From Tolypocladium sp. Sup5 PDA-1 (taxonomy: Eukaryota; Ascomycota; Sordariomycetes; Hypocreales; Ophiocordycipitaceae), in contig JPHH03000139.1 of the NCBI GenBank assembly GCA_000750105.3, positions 1-20,874 on the forward strand: 20,874 nt of DNA. The letters run 5' to 3'. Shown here one piece after another: positions 8,840 through 19,500 of the stretch. The position numbers and the translations under genes were made by a program. How positions within the stretch are numbered: the stretch's first letter is position 1; the number at the start of each line of letters is the position of its first letter. Under the pieces are notes generated by a model. The model was not told the DNA's origin and did not search any database. It saw only the letters and a program-made list of their open reading frames with translations.

Positions 8840-10785
8840 CTCAATTTACGAGTAGATTAAAGTAGGTTCCAACTTGTGACTTAGCACGACGTGGTGGCTT
8901 CTGGTGACTCGCCGTGGGCTTTGGATCCTGCACGGCTCCTTCTACCTGCGAAGGACTCGGATCAAGACCAGGAGTTGAACACGCCGAGGATTGATCGCGT
9001 TTAGGCTTTTCGTTGTCGGCCAGCGTAATGAAGTTTTTGGGAGTGAAGGACTCTTGCTTTTCTATCTAATTGAACGGGGAAGTTGATTCCCTCTATCTTG
9101 GGTCGTTGGGCTTGTGATGCCGAGGCTGACGGCGCTTTCCGATGGTTGGAGGCGTGAGAGTTCAGTTGAGAGCGTGAGGGTTCAATAGATGCCCTGACGA
9201 CCACACTTTGAAGGTTTACACGATCTCACCTTGAAGGTTTGGCCTGTAATGTGACAGCCTTCTGCCTTGTCGCCAGACGACGGTATCTCTCGAGGCAATG
9301 GAGGTGCCTGACAGACTGCTCGCCCAGGGCATGCGTTCGCGACACGGATTGCGATTGCGGGTTGAAGACAGGTCTGGTTTCGTTGTCAATTAAGTCTTGC
9401 TGCCAACTGTTAGCTTACACTCATTCGATTGCAATAAAGTACCGTCAGTGTTTAACCTGTAGGAGCTGCCTTGCGTTGTGACACGTTGCGGACGTAGTAC
9501 CCTGTAAAGTGGTCACAATCGGCCCCGCCACCCAAGGAACTGAATGTTAAGCTACGGGGACCAATCACGTGGAAGCGGACTCTGGCGCCCATGGGCATCT
9601 TCCTGGTCTGCGACTGCAAGACATCCCTCACAAGGACTCCGTCCAATCCATTGCTGACTGGGTGCCACGCCACAAATTTTGGGCTGGTACACTCTGGCTA
9701 GGCCATGCACTGAACTGACCACCAGACGACAGCCATTCAGGTGGACGGCCACTGGAGGACAGCCATAGTTTTGGGATGGTACACCGAGGCCATGCGGAAG
9801 GCAGTCGATACCATAGCTCACCGTCTAATAGAGCTGATGAGATCTTAAGAAATGCAGTCTCGTTGCCTCGGTACATGTGCAATTACCCCAGGTTCGGAGA
9901 GTCCGTTGCTGAATGTTGTGCATGCGAAGTTCTAGAACCGTGGAGCTAAATAATATTGTCGATCTCCCACGCTTTTGTAAAAATCAAACGCCAATACATT
10001 ACACGAAGTGACTCGTCGTAGCGGGTTCACATGAGCTTCTTGATCCGGTGAATGCGCGAGCCTCCCGATTGCTGCCGCTATCGCAGGTGAAACCTACCAA
10101 GGAGATTGGCTGGGACAATTCCCTGATCATGGCCATTCATTAACCTTCATCTAAGCCTAAAGCCACTTTGCGGGGATGTAACCTGACTCGAATAGCAAAT
10201 CGAGGCTTCAACCATGGAGTTGGCTGCACACTCAAAGCATTGCACCTACTCTTTACGGAAGTTGCAAGATGCAATTCCCGTTCCTGCTCTAGAGCGACCG
10301 GTGGCTCCACAGTCCCTTATCAAGTGATGGACCACTGATGGTGTCCGCGGCAGTTCAGGGGTAGCGGGAGATCCCCCACTCCAGCATCCCGAACGGCGCT
10401 ACACCATCCGATCATAGACACGACAGAATTTGGCAATTTAAACGAGAATCCCTCCCCTAGACCTCCTGCCCGTGGCGTTGTTCGTATCGGTCTGTGTGGG
10501 GTACTCGCCTGGAGGTTGGCAGCAATAGTCCCTAACTCGCTAAAAATTATTCCATTCGACAGACAAGGAAGGCAGACGGAACAGCCTGGTCCATTGGCGT
10601 GGACGACACTTAGAAGCTTCTACTAAAGGTTCGACTAAGCTTGAATCTAAGTAGGTATGGGCCAGGCAGGGCAGGTGGTTCGCTTGATTCTGCCTTATAC
10701 GGCTAAGTAGCTCCCAACTCCAGCATGCAAGCTGGGTCGCAAGATAGCTGCTAGACATGGTGAGCTACAGACCTAGCTAAGCTCA
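8840..10785. other. Long intergenic region, no gene recognised
   Basis: About 1.9 kb. All frames are short. A Cys-rich frame at 9239-9481 starts with TTG and lacks a signal peptide. An imperfect direct repeat with a 92-bp period lies around 9677-9800. The rest appears unique and non-coding; its right end must contain the M43 peptidase promoter. Confidence 0.5.
9677..9806. repeat. Imperfect direct repeat, 92-bp period
   Basis: TTTTGGGCTGGTACA at 9677-9691 recurs as TTTTGGGATGGTACA at 9769-9783, and both are followed by a GGC(TA)GGCCATGC-like phrase. Between them, ACGACAGCCAT and GGACAGCCAT echo each other. The similarity is patchy. Confidence 0.4.
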
Positions 10786-10787
10786 AT

Positions 10788-10798
10788 TTATATATAAA
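10788..10798 (+). promoter_or_regulatory. TATA box candidate of the M43 peptidase gene
   Basis: TTTATATATAA lies about 105 bases before the ATG at 10900, a normal distance for a fungal TATA box. A CA/CT-rich leader follows. Confidence 0.55.
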
Positions 10799-10899
10799 GC
10801 TTCCGCAGCCTCTATTTTAAGATAGAGCATCTTTACTGCAAGTTCATTCTCAAGCAACAACCCTTCTCTCACACGGCCACTAGTCTCAAGTTCTTCGTC

Positions 10900-11868
10900 A
10901 TGCTTTTCAAGTTGACTCTCATCGCTGGCCTTACGGCCTCGGGTACAGTAGCTACCAACATCCCAGATCCGAGACCGTTTACCTGCGGCGTCAAGCCCAC
11001 CAAGGAACTACTTGACACTCACCGAAAACTTGCCGGAATAGAGGCTCAGGCTCGTGTCAACGGTGCTAATAAGCGCGCCGGCATCAACGTCGATTTGTAC
11101 ATCCACATTGTCTCTGCCACGAAGAGCGGTGCCAACAGTGTCACTGTAAGTCAGATAATGGTAAACTGAGGCCACGCTGCGACGATTCTAAGACTTTCTT
11201 CCAGTCCAGCACTGTACAGAAGCAGGTCGACGTGCTCAACGACAACTATGGCCCATCAGGCATCTCCTTTACCCTCCAGGCATGGGAACGGACTGTTAAT
11301 TCGGACTGGGCAACAAACGGCAACGAGTTCAAAATGAAGAAGAAACTTCACAAAGGAGGCTCCGGATCGCTTAACTTGTACTTCTTGGACCAATTGACCG
11401 ACGACGGCTATGGCATCTGTACCTTTCCCACCGAGCTGAGCGACACAAATGGCAAGATCCTGGACGGCTGTCTGGTCAAGGCTGCTACCATGCCTGGCGG
11501 AGCTGAAAAGAACTATAACCAGGGAAAGACCGCCACCCACGAGGCCGGCCATTGGTTTGGTCTGCTGCATACCTTTGAGAACCACAAGGGCAACCTAAAA
11601 GACTCTGCTTGCGGTGGCCCTGGCGATTATGTCGATGACACTCCCGAGTCGTCTACTCCTTCCTCGGGATGCCCCGAAGGCCGCGATTCGTGCCCCGCTC
11701 CTGGTCTTGACCCCATTCACAACTACATGGACTATTCCTACGAGTACGTGCCCTCTGAAATCGCGTCTAAACTAGTTGGCTAATAACATTAATAGCTCAT
11801 GCTACGAGGAGTTCACCAGTGGGCAAGCCAATCGCATGAACAGCATGTGGAACGAGTTCCGAGCGTAA
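10900..11868 (+). CDS. Secreted M43B metallopeptidase (MEP1-like)
   Basis: This is a secreted zinc metallopeptidase of the pappalysin family M43B, like fungal MEP1 extracellular metalloproteases. Model: join 10900-11145, 11205-11743, 11796-11868, giving 285 aa, the normal length. Intron 1 (11146-11204) has GTAAGT and TTCCAG. Intron 2 (11744-11795) has GTACGT, branch GGCTAAT and AATAG. Splicing intron 2 restores MDYSYDSCYEEF, the conserved family C-terminus, and ends in MWNEFRA; unspliced reading stops early at 11783. A signal peptide spans residues 1-18. The metzincin zinc site HEAGHWFGLLH is at 194-204 (ligands H194, H198, H204; catalytic E195). The Met-turn NYMDYS has M257. Seven or more cysteines, including C29, C154, C171, C218 and C263, fit the disulfide-rich fold. 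It would degrade extracellular protein. It stands alone, followed by repeats and a dead hAT element. Confidence 0.95.
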
Positions 11869-12437
11869 GCCTCGAAAAAGAACACGGCATTACTTTTGTT
11901 CCTTTGCAGTGCTTCAAAAGCTTGTCTAAGTTTTACTTCAGTCTAGCATCTTCTTCACATCTTTAGAAGCTCTCCAATCTCTGAGTGTAACTCCTGCTGT
12001 GTGGATTGCGCTTTATACTTGATAAGAACGATGCAGCAGATGAGGAGTTGAGGGGCAAGTGTTTGGTTGAAGTAAGGGTCTCATTGAAGCAAGAATTTGG
12101 TTGAAGCGCGGAGTTTGAGTTGAAGCGAGGGTTTGTTGTAGCGAGGAGTTGCCGTGAGCGGTTGAGAGACATCTGATGTGATCACATCTACAAAGTTCTT
12201 AGCTATTGAATCTTTCCAACTTTGGAGTGTGCAACGCCCAAGAAAGGAGATGCTGCCACTAACGGAGACGCAATGAACAGTCAGTAACGGGCACGTTACC
12301 AGATGGCTGGTGCAGAATGTTAATCTTTTCACCATAGGAGAAGCTTAGCTACCACTTCGCGCCTACTCCTCGCTGCTATCCAAGGAGCCAACAACAATAT
12401 CATTCCCGCTTAGTTAGATGGCCAGTTTCCTTCATAA
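11869..12437. other. Intergenic with short repeats, no gene recognised
   Basis: The stretch between the M43 gene and the hAT element. Apart from the GTTGAAG-type repeats, it shows no supported gene; the frames on the minus strand are made of the repeat. Confidence 0.5.
12047..12170. repeat. Degenerate short-period repeat array (GTTGAAG units)
   Basis: A core close to GTTGAAGCGAGG recurs with starts near 12047, 12066, 12083, 12100, 12119, 12135, 12148 and 12161. Spacing is 13-19 bp and the copies differ by several bases, so this is an old, irregular minisatellite. Confidence 0.65.
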
Positions 12438-12484
12438 AGCTATCAGCGGTATCAGGACCCACCAACGCCACAGAGGAGATAATG

Positions 12485-12513
12485 CCTATCGCTATCTCAA
12501 GCCTCAATCACGG
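12485..12513 (+). repeat. Left arm of 29-bp inverted repeat flanking the hAT relic
   Basis: Reverse complement of 15384-15412 with 28 of 29 bases identical. The one difference is C here against T in the aligned reverse complement of the right arm. Confidence 0.85.
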
Positions 12514-12633
12514 AGGCATCCCTTTTCTTATGTATAATAATGACTGTTATTTCCAGTTCAATTAGATAGAAATCAAGCTCTCTTCATTCTATGATTCTGA
12601 CTGCATCCTGACGGTTGACACTCATGACGAGCA

Positions 12634-15048
12634 GTGGTAGCTACCAAATGCGAAAATGTAGTGGCCGCATCGACAATCACCCACTTCTTCACTCGCGCTT
12701 CTACTAAACCTTCTGAGTCAGATAATGTTGTTCTCGCTCCGGAATCGATCTACAGTCGTCGCGATTCGGACGCCCTGATCCAGCCAGATGAGTTCAGGCT
12801 TCAGGGAGAGCAATATACTCGCTGTGCTGTGCTGGCAAGAGGCCTTAAATCAACAAAGAAACGTACATCTGTTATTTGGTTATACTGTGAGGATTTACAG
12901 TCAAAAAGAGATGCGAAACGTGTCTGGTACTGCTATCTCTGCGAGAAACAGCGTCGTCAACAAGATCTTCCAGCAATCTCAAGTGGCAATTCTACAGCAC
13001 TTGATCATCTCCATCTGAAACATGATATCGACAAGACTACTGGGGAACGCAAGAACTTTCGCGGAGACTTGGTAGATTCGAGCCAGCCCTCGATATCTGA
13101 CTACCAAGACATGAAGTCGATCATCTTCTCCCGCTGCTTGGATAGGTTCAAGGAACTCCTCGTCCGCTGGCTGGTCTGCTGCCATATCGCCTTCTTCCAG
13201 GTTGAAAATGACTACTTTCGCGACCTCCTCTTCTACCTATTCCCACCCTTAGCGGACTTCCTTCCAAAGGCAGCGTCAACTATTCGCCAGTGGGTGATGA
13301 ATTCGTTCGAGGTGAAGAAGGAGGGATTGCGGCAGGATATGCTCGACAGTCGGAGTTGCACTTCACTGTCTTTCGATCTGTGGACGTCGCCAAACTACCT
13401 CGCAGTGCTTGGGGTAGTAGCACAGTTCATAGACAAATCCGGGCAGCGCCGGACTGCTGTCTTAGCGCTACGCGAAGTGGAAGGGGAACACTTAGGAGAA
13501 AACATCGCTGATGTCCTGCTACAGGCCATTAAAGATTACAAGATTGCGGACCGGGTCGGCTATTTCATGGCCGACAACGCATCGGCCCACGATGTGTGCG
13601 TTGACTCCGTACTGCGCGCCGTCTACCCAAGTATGTCAGATAAGCAGCGAAGACGCAGGCGCCTCCGCTGCTTCGGGCACATCGTGAATCTCTGCGCGCA
13701 GGCTTTCCTTATCGGAAAGGACGCCAAAAATATCTGTAAAGATCTAGACGCTGCGTACAAAGAGGGTGATATGACGCGAATTCGGGAGCTCTGGCGGAAG
13801 CGCGGCGCCATCGGAAGGCTTCATAATATCATCAGATACATTCGAGCTAGTCCTCAGCGCCGTCAGTTTTTCAGATCAATCGTCTGTGGGGGAGAACTAT
13901 CGGAGTTTGGTAGCCTAGAGGTGAGTTACCTTATAGCCTTCGGAAGCCAGCAGGTTAGGACTAACTTAGCGTAGCTTATCCCAAAGCCAGCAGACACGGT
14001 GGAATTCATACTTCATGTCGATCGACAGAGCTCTCAACGTCAAGGAGAGAATTCAAATCTTCTGTGACCAGTATGAGGCTGGCCAGAGCCAGAAAAGTCT
14101 CGCTGAAGACCGCCTGTCTGAGGAGCAGTGGGACGAGCTTGCACACCTTTATGATAAGCTGGAGACGTTCTATGACGGAACCCTATCGACGGAAGGCAGG
14201 CATTCAACGCTAGCGGATCACGTTCAGACGCTTGACTGGCTGCTAAATGAGATCCAGCAGGCCAAGATTAAATTCGAGGAACTCCACAAGGCGGCTGTTC
14301 AAAGACCAGTCGAGGAACTATTGCTGCTGAAGCCGATGACTTCGCATTTCTTGCCGCTTCGGCAGACGTTTCCTGGCGTAAGGCTGAGGAATACTTTAAG
14401 AAAGTGGATGAGACACCGGCATATTATACCGCCATTTCGCTGAATCTGACTCTCAAAAGCCAGTAGTATATCGAGACTTAGACAGACGAAGAACAACGGT
14501 TATGGATCCCAGGCGTCACGAAGCTTGTTAGAGAGCTCTGGCTAGAAGAGTATCGGGGTAGACATTCTATAAAGCAGGCTTCGGTTTCCGCTTCCCTCGG
14601 TCCAACTTCGTCTGTTTCGCTTAGGAAGGAGAAGGCCTTTGTGGCGGTCAAGAGCCATAAACGGCTGAAGCTTCGTCACGAGATGCGGGCAACCGACCTA
14701 CCCGCCATCGACCTTCTCGATCACTTCCTTGAAACGGATGTTATACGGCTTGGTGAGGACGAAACCTTTGACGTTATCAAGTGCTGGAACGATCGCTACC
14801 ATACGCAACCTGATCTAGCACGCCTGGCACTAGATGTTCTAGCCGTTCCATCAATGTCGGATGAGTGCGATCGGCTATTCAGCAGCGCCAAGATACTGCT
14901 TTCTGACCGGCGGTCGAGGCTTAAGATAGACATCATTGAAGCTAGCGAGTGCCTCCGGTCCTGGTACGGTCCACCTGCACGGAATACTTTGGAGGATATC
15001 AACATCGGGACACTAGAAGGGGAGTCTGATCTGCAGGAGACTCACTAG
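12634..15048 (+). pseudogene. hAT-family transposase, inactivated
   Basis: Order of domains: a BED-type zinc finger (WYCYLCEK with a downstream LDHLHLKH, about 12920-13020); the RNase-H-like core with FDLWTSP (near 13375), FMADNASAHD (near 13565) and RCFGHIVNLCAQAFL (near 13668); TRWNSYF (13994-14014); and the C-terminal dimerisation domain (PF05699-like) around 14780-14960, with AVPSMSDECDRLFSSAK. An intron starts at GTGAGT 13921 and has branch ACTAAC; I place the acceptor at 13990, though 13969 and 13993 are also in phase. Damage: no ATG precedes the conserved start (TITHFFTR), and an in-frame TGA lies at 12625. A one-base frameshift falls between about 14318 and 14323. TAG stops at 14464 and 14479 sit where relatives usually have Trp. 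The dimerisation domain is otherwise well preserved, so inactivation is fairly recent. Confidence 0.93.
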
Positions 15049-15324
15049 GCTGGAGAGGGAACTAAAACCAAAATTGACAATAAGGACCTTTAGATCGTCG
15101 ATCAAGATAGTTTCCTCGATAAGGACAATACTGCTTAGGTCTAGGAGGGCTTGCGGTAACTAGCGTTATTGATGTCAATCACATAGCGCAACAGCATTGA
15201 ACAAGGATCGATTCCGTGGTAAATCTCGCCGTGACTCTTTTAGCAAATACGGAACCCTGACTAAGGTAATCCATTTTGAGAATTGGATTTGCATTGGCGC
15301 TCCAGGAGTCCCCAGCCCTGTGCA
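15049..15324. other. 3' non-coding part of the hAT element
   Basis: The sequence between the transposase stop and the palindromic end region contains only short frames and no recognisable gene. Confidence 0.5.
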
Positions 15325-15383
15325 TTGGACTGGACTGGATCCGACCTCGAAATCCAGTCCAGTTCAGTCCAACAAGATCACTG
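15325..15383. repeat. Palindromic GGACT-rich subterminal region of the hAT element
   Basis: TTGGACTGGACTGGAT at about 15325-15340 is mirrored by ATCCAGTCCAGTTCAGTCCA at about 15352-15371 on the same strand, giving a snapback structure built of GGACT units. It ends 12 bases later at CACTG (15379-15383). Clustered short subterminal motifs next to the tips are known for hAT elements, where transposase binds them; that role is inferred here. Confidence 0.65.
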
Positions 15384-15412
15384 CCATGATTGAGGCTTGA
15401 GATAGCGATAGG
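15384..15412 (-). repeat. Right arm of 29-bp inverted repeat flanking the hAT relic
   Basis: Partner of 12485-12513. It begins with the very next base after the hAT-like tip CACTG. Confidence 0.85.
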
Positions 15413-15451
15413 ATATGATAGTATTGATATCCCGTGATAGTGTTGATAGCT

Positions 15452-16225
15452 ATTCTTGGCGTTGACAGTTCAGACAGAGTACGAAGACCGGTGTTTCTCC
15501 ACAGTTCACTGATGTGTAGGCACTGAAGTGAACGCGTGTAGCAGGGTATGCGGCAGTTTAATCCACGTGATGACGGATAATGAAGGCTACTATATTAACT
15601 AGAAACAACTAGGATCGGCCGGACAAACGAGACATGTCGTTAGTAACAAGTGCTGAGCTAACCCTACAACATCGGGGGCATGAGAATAATGTTGGAGGAA
15701 GTCAAATCAGGTGCTCTAGAGTAGGTGGTATTAACGTATGGGACTGGCACCCTGTCAAAGAGACTAGGCTTCATCTACTGGGTCAAATCGATTTCTGAAG
15801 ATGTGCTCGGAGGTGACAACACGGCTTCTGGGACCCACCTTCCGTCGTTCCTGAGTCGTCGCTCGCGGCCAACCGCGACGGCCTGCAATGACTGTAGTCG
15901 CAAGATTGGGTCGCACCATGGGGGAGTCATTCGAAGCATCTTGATAGAAGTACGTTGACTGAACGGATGGCTGGAGAGAGAGTTAAAATATCTGCTATCT
16001 CTGTCGTTACTATGCGACATACTGCATGCGACATGCATCGCTATGTTCCTCGCCAGGCTTCCAAACCGAGATGCCCTTCCCATTCCTCCCCAAACGTCTT
16101 GACAACGAGCTATTTCGCCTCCTCGTATACGCATGGGTTACTCCTCATGCGGTTCTCGCTGGGTCTCTCTGCCCAGCGGAAAAGCAGTCGCCTGCTCCTG
16201 CTCTTTGCACAGACCAGCCTAGCAG
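15452..16225. other. Intergenic, no gene recognised
   Basis: About 770 bases between the hAT element and the 3' flank of the Ca2+-ATPase gene. Short frames overlap on both strands without domains or splice support. Confidence 0.5.
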
Positions 16226-16549
16226 TCATCCTTGGCCATTAGCGACATGGCTGCCATGCAGATCGTCTCTGTCGCCGTGCTCCGCCGAACCCCTGCTCCC
16301 AATCTTCAAAGCGTCCATGTGAGATAGTTCAAACGCAGCGTTGTAGTCTGTGGCAAAGCCATGACCTCGGCCGCCTTCGAGCTCAAGTTCCGTGGCGATG
16401 ATCGGATCGAGCTTGTGGGTGACCGGGCGTGGCTTCCGCTTCCTGGCTTCTGCCACGGCAGTCCGAGCCAGCCGAAGAAGATGATTCCGAGAATGCTTAG
16501 GATAGTGATGACGGGGATGAGGACGCGCAGATTGGGGTTTGCACCTAAA
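16226..16549 (-). other. Coding-like 3' flank of the Ca2+-ATPase gene (lost or alternative C-terminus)
   Basis: Directly after the ATPase stop (16552-16550), minus-strand sequence still looks coding. In a shifted frame, about 16545-16450 encodes a membrane helix (LRVLIPVITILSILGIIF) rich in G/C third positions. From about 16456 to 16226 the original ATPase frame is open again and encodes a basic then acidic tail (KPRPVTHKLDPIIATELE). A 132-bp intron from GTACGC (16574) to an AG at 16444-16443 would join the ATPase in phase to this tail and skip the helix. Alternatively, one indel near 16575 would add the helix and a second would restore the tail. I cannot decide between a real spliced tail and a damaged C-terminus. 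Confidence 0.4.
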
Positions 16550-19500
16550 CTACCTAGGGCAAACGGGCGCGTACTTGTACATGTTAAAGACTTGTAGCCA
16601 GACAAAGGTGTTGAAGACAATGGTCTGGAGCTGCTGTTCCTCGTTGTCGGTGTAGTAGTTCAGAATACTCGATCCGCCGAAATACAACACCAAGGTCACA
16701 GCTAATTGGTAGATCGACTGGCCTATAATCGTCTTCCACATCGGGACGGTAACTAGCAACGCTAGTCTTGGCTCGGGCTTCCGGTCTAGCAGTCTTGGCC
16801 TGGGGACGTCCGTTGCGAGCGCAAGCGCGGCGAGGGTGTCTTGGAATAGGTTATCCCACATGAGCTGCACCGGCGTGAGGACTGACTGCTCGTTTGGGTC
16901 TGCAATCGCGGAGATGAACGTCAGCAGGACCGACGTGATGGTGATGGTTATCTGGAACTAAACATTGGTCAGCGCCGCAGAATTCAACGAGCCATAGCAC
17001 CAGCCGGCATTGCCTGCCATACCTGCAAGAATTTCCGGACCGAGTCCGTGACACCTCTGCCCCACATGATTGCCTTAGTGATGCAGGCGAAATCGTCGTT
17101 CATCAAGACAATAGACGACGCCTCCCGGGCAACTTCAGTCCCCGTGGTGCCGCCCATTGAAAAGCCTATGTCCGCGGTGCTGAGGGCGGCAGCGTCATTT
17201 ATCCCATCGCCAGTGACGGCGACGATTTCTCCGGCCTCTTGGAGCTGGGCAACGAGCTTCTGCTTGTCTTGGGGGCTCGACCTGGCGAGGACCTTGAGGT
17301 AGGGGATAGCCCGTCTCAGTTCCTCGTCGCCCATCGTCCTAAACTGCGTGCCCTCTATGCAGACATCGCCCCCGTTCTCGGCAAGTATACCGCACTGCTT
17401 TGCAATGGCCATGGCAGTCTGGATGTTGTCCCCCGTGACCATGCGAACGGTGACGCCAGCCTTCTGGCAAGTTTCCACAGCCTGCGGAACGCCAGGCCGA
17501 AGGAGATCCTCGATGCCAAAGACTGCAAGAAAGACTAGCTCTTGCAACAGATCATCGAGGGTGAAATCCGTCTTCACGCTATCAGCTTCGCCGTCGTCCG
17601 GCAACTCCAGGTCCCGATACGCTAGACAAATAGTTCGAAGCGCCCCGCTGGCATAGTTTTCGATGTCGCCGGCCAATTGCTGTCGTGCCTGCGCACTGAG
17701 CTGGGCAACTTGATGGCCTTCCGTGCCATTGTGGATGGTTTGGGAACACTTGGACAGCAAAACCTCCGAAGCGCCCTTGACGAGGACTCTGCATTTCTGC
17801 TTGGAACCAGGGAATTTGATAACTGTCGCCATGCATTGCCGCGTAGCGTTGAAGGGAACCAGCTGAGTGATGTGCGCTTCTGACCGCTCCAACTTGACAG
17901 GCCTGTGCATGTCCAGATAGCTTCGGGCAAAGTCCAGCAGAGCTGATTCAGTGTTGGACCCGATAAACGACTGGCCAAGGTGCTCTTCAAAGGTCACGGA
18001 ATTTATTGCAATGGATTGCCGGAGTAGACGTCTGACATCGGGGGCGAGTCTGTGAGCGACTTGTTCCAGGCTGGCCGTCTCGGGGCCTGCGAGTGCGGAA
18101 TCCGCACCAGACGAGGGGGTGGGAGCACCAAAGTGCAAACTAGGGCCGATCGAGCATGCCGCAACCACCATTCTATTCTGTGTCAGCGTGCCAGTCTTGT
18201 CAGAGCAGATGTTGGTGACATTTCCCATGGTCTCGCAGGTTCTGAGGTGGCGAACAAGGTTGTTATCCTTGAGCATCCTCGTGGATGCAAAGGCCAGGGA
18301 TAGCGTGACTGCGAGAGGAAGGCCCTCCGGCACGGCTATGACGAGCACAGTGAGGGTGATGATGACGATGTCGATAAAGTCTCTGCCCTTGTCCGCCGGC
18401 GTTCCTGTGTTGTGAGGCAGCTGTACTAGAAATTTGATAAACAGGGCAGCGAATAAAATTAGAGCAGCGACACCGCCGGCATACGCGACGTACTTGGCGA
18501 CAGTGGTGAGCCGAACCTGCAGAGGGGTGGGCTCAGGCTCGTCCCGCAGCGACGCAAGAACCTTGCCGTACGTTGAATTGAGCCCGGTCGCCGTAACAAG
18601 AAACGTGCCGACGCCGTCGAGCACCTTTGTTCCCGAAAGAACAAAGGGGTCATGCCGGAAGACAGCCGGGTCCCAACCCTCCTTATTGCTCTGTACCACG
18701 CCGAATGCTTCGTCGCCTGGGACCTTGTGGACGAGCTCCCCTTCTCCGGTCGCCGAGGACTCGTCGCATATGACGCTAAAGCCGCTGATCAAGACGCCAT
18801 CGGCTGGTATGACATCGCCGGGCCCGAGGTGAACAACATCTCCAACCAGGACGCCGGATATGGGGATCAGAACCGAGATGCCTGAGCGAATGACCTGGAC
18901 GTCCCTCTGCAGCTGCTTCTTGTTGAGCTTCCGGAACTGGCGCTGTTTCTCCCAGTCGTTGATGGATCCAACGAGCACAATGACCACAACGGCAACGAGG
19001 ATCGCGACACCCTCTACCCACTCGACAGGCGGTTCGCCTGGCTTGTGGGCCGTGCCTAGGGCCTGGTAGAGTCCGATGGCGAGAGACACCGCAGCGGCAG
19101 CCGTCAAGAGGAAGAGGACGGGGTCGTTGTACGCCGCCCACAGGAGCTGCAAGATGTTTGGCTGCTTTTTGGTCGGGAGGTGGTTATCGAGGAAAATGCG
19201 CTTCCGCTCAGAAAACAGGGCGTCCGTCGCAGAGCCTCCAAGCCGCACGGAGTGGCTCCTCGCCACCGGATGTTCGGCTTTGCCATCGGTGATGGTGGTG
19301 GTGATGGCATTCCCTACGACTGCGGGAGACGCGGGAATCTTTGTCTCGCGGTCACTCAGGCCGCTCTGGAGGTCTGTCCGCAGCCCTCTCTCCAAGCCCG
19401 CAAGACCGCCGAGCTCGCAAAACGCCAAGAGGCTCTTGGGGTTGTGAAGCTTGCTCAGCTGCTCCGGAGCCCGCTTCCCGTATCTGCCATGAAGCAGAAC

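Larger units (their letters stand above)
12438..15451 (+). mobile_element. Decayed hAT transposon with inverted flanks
   Basis: A hAT transposase relic is enclosed by a 29-bp inverted repeat (12485-12513 and 15384-15412, one mismatch). Weaker inverted similarity extends outward to about 12438 and 15451 (AGCTATCA on one side, TGATAGCT on the other). Two readings are possible. First, these are the terminal inverted repeats of the element. Second, the true right end is the CACTG at 15379-15383, which matches the CAGTG-type tips common in hAT elements and directly abuts the right repeat arm. I found no matching left tip and no convincing 8-bp target duplication, so the borders are tentative. Confidence 0.55.

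Noticed and set aside
9239..9481. Cys-rich frame resembling a small secreted protein
   Set aside because: It begins with TTG, has no signal peptide, and its cysteines show no ordered pattern.
1661..11868. A co-regulated cluster of secreted hydrolases (phosphatase, eqolisin, M43 peptidase)
   Set aside because: The genes are 2.6 and 4.6 kb apart, with no shared promoter motif that I can see. Proximity alone does not support a functional cluster.
12632..12636. CAGTG as the left tip of the hAT element
   Set aside because: It overlaps the start of the transposase frame, leaving no promoter. The 8 bases before it (ATGACGAG) do not match the 8 after the right tip (CCATGATT).
13970..13975. Acceptor TAG at 13974 for the transposase intron
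   Set aside because: It would put TRWNSYF out of frame. Acceptors at 13969, 13990 or 13993 keep the frame.
15521..15525. A second CACTG as an alternative right tip
   Set aside because: No matching left sequence and no target duplication; the CACTG at 15383, next to the palindromic subterminal region, fits better.
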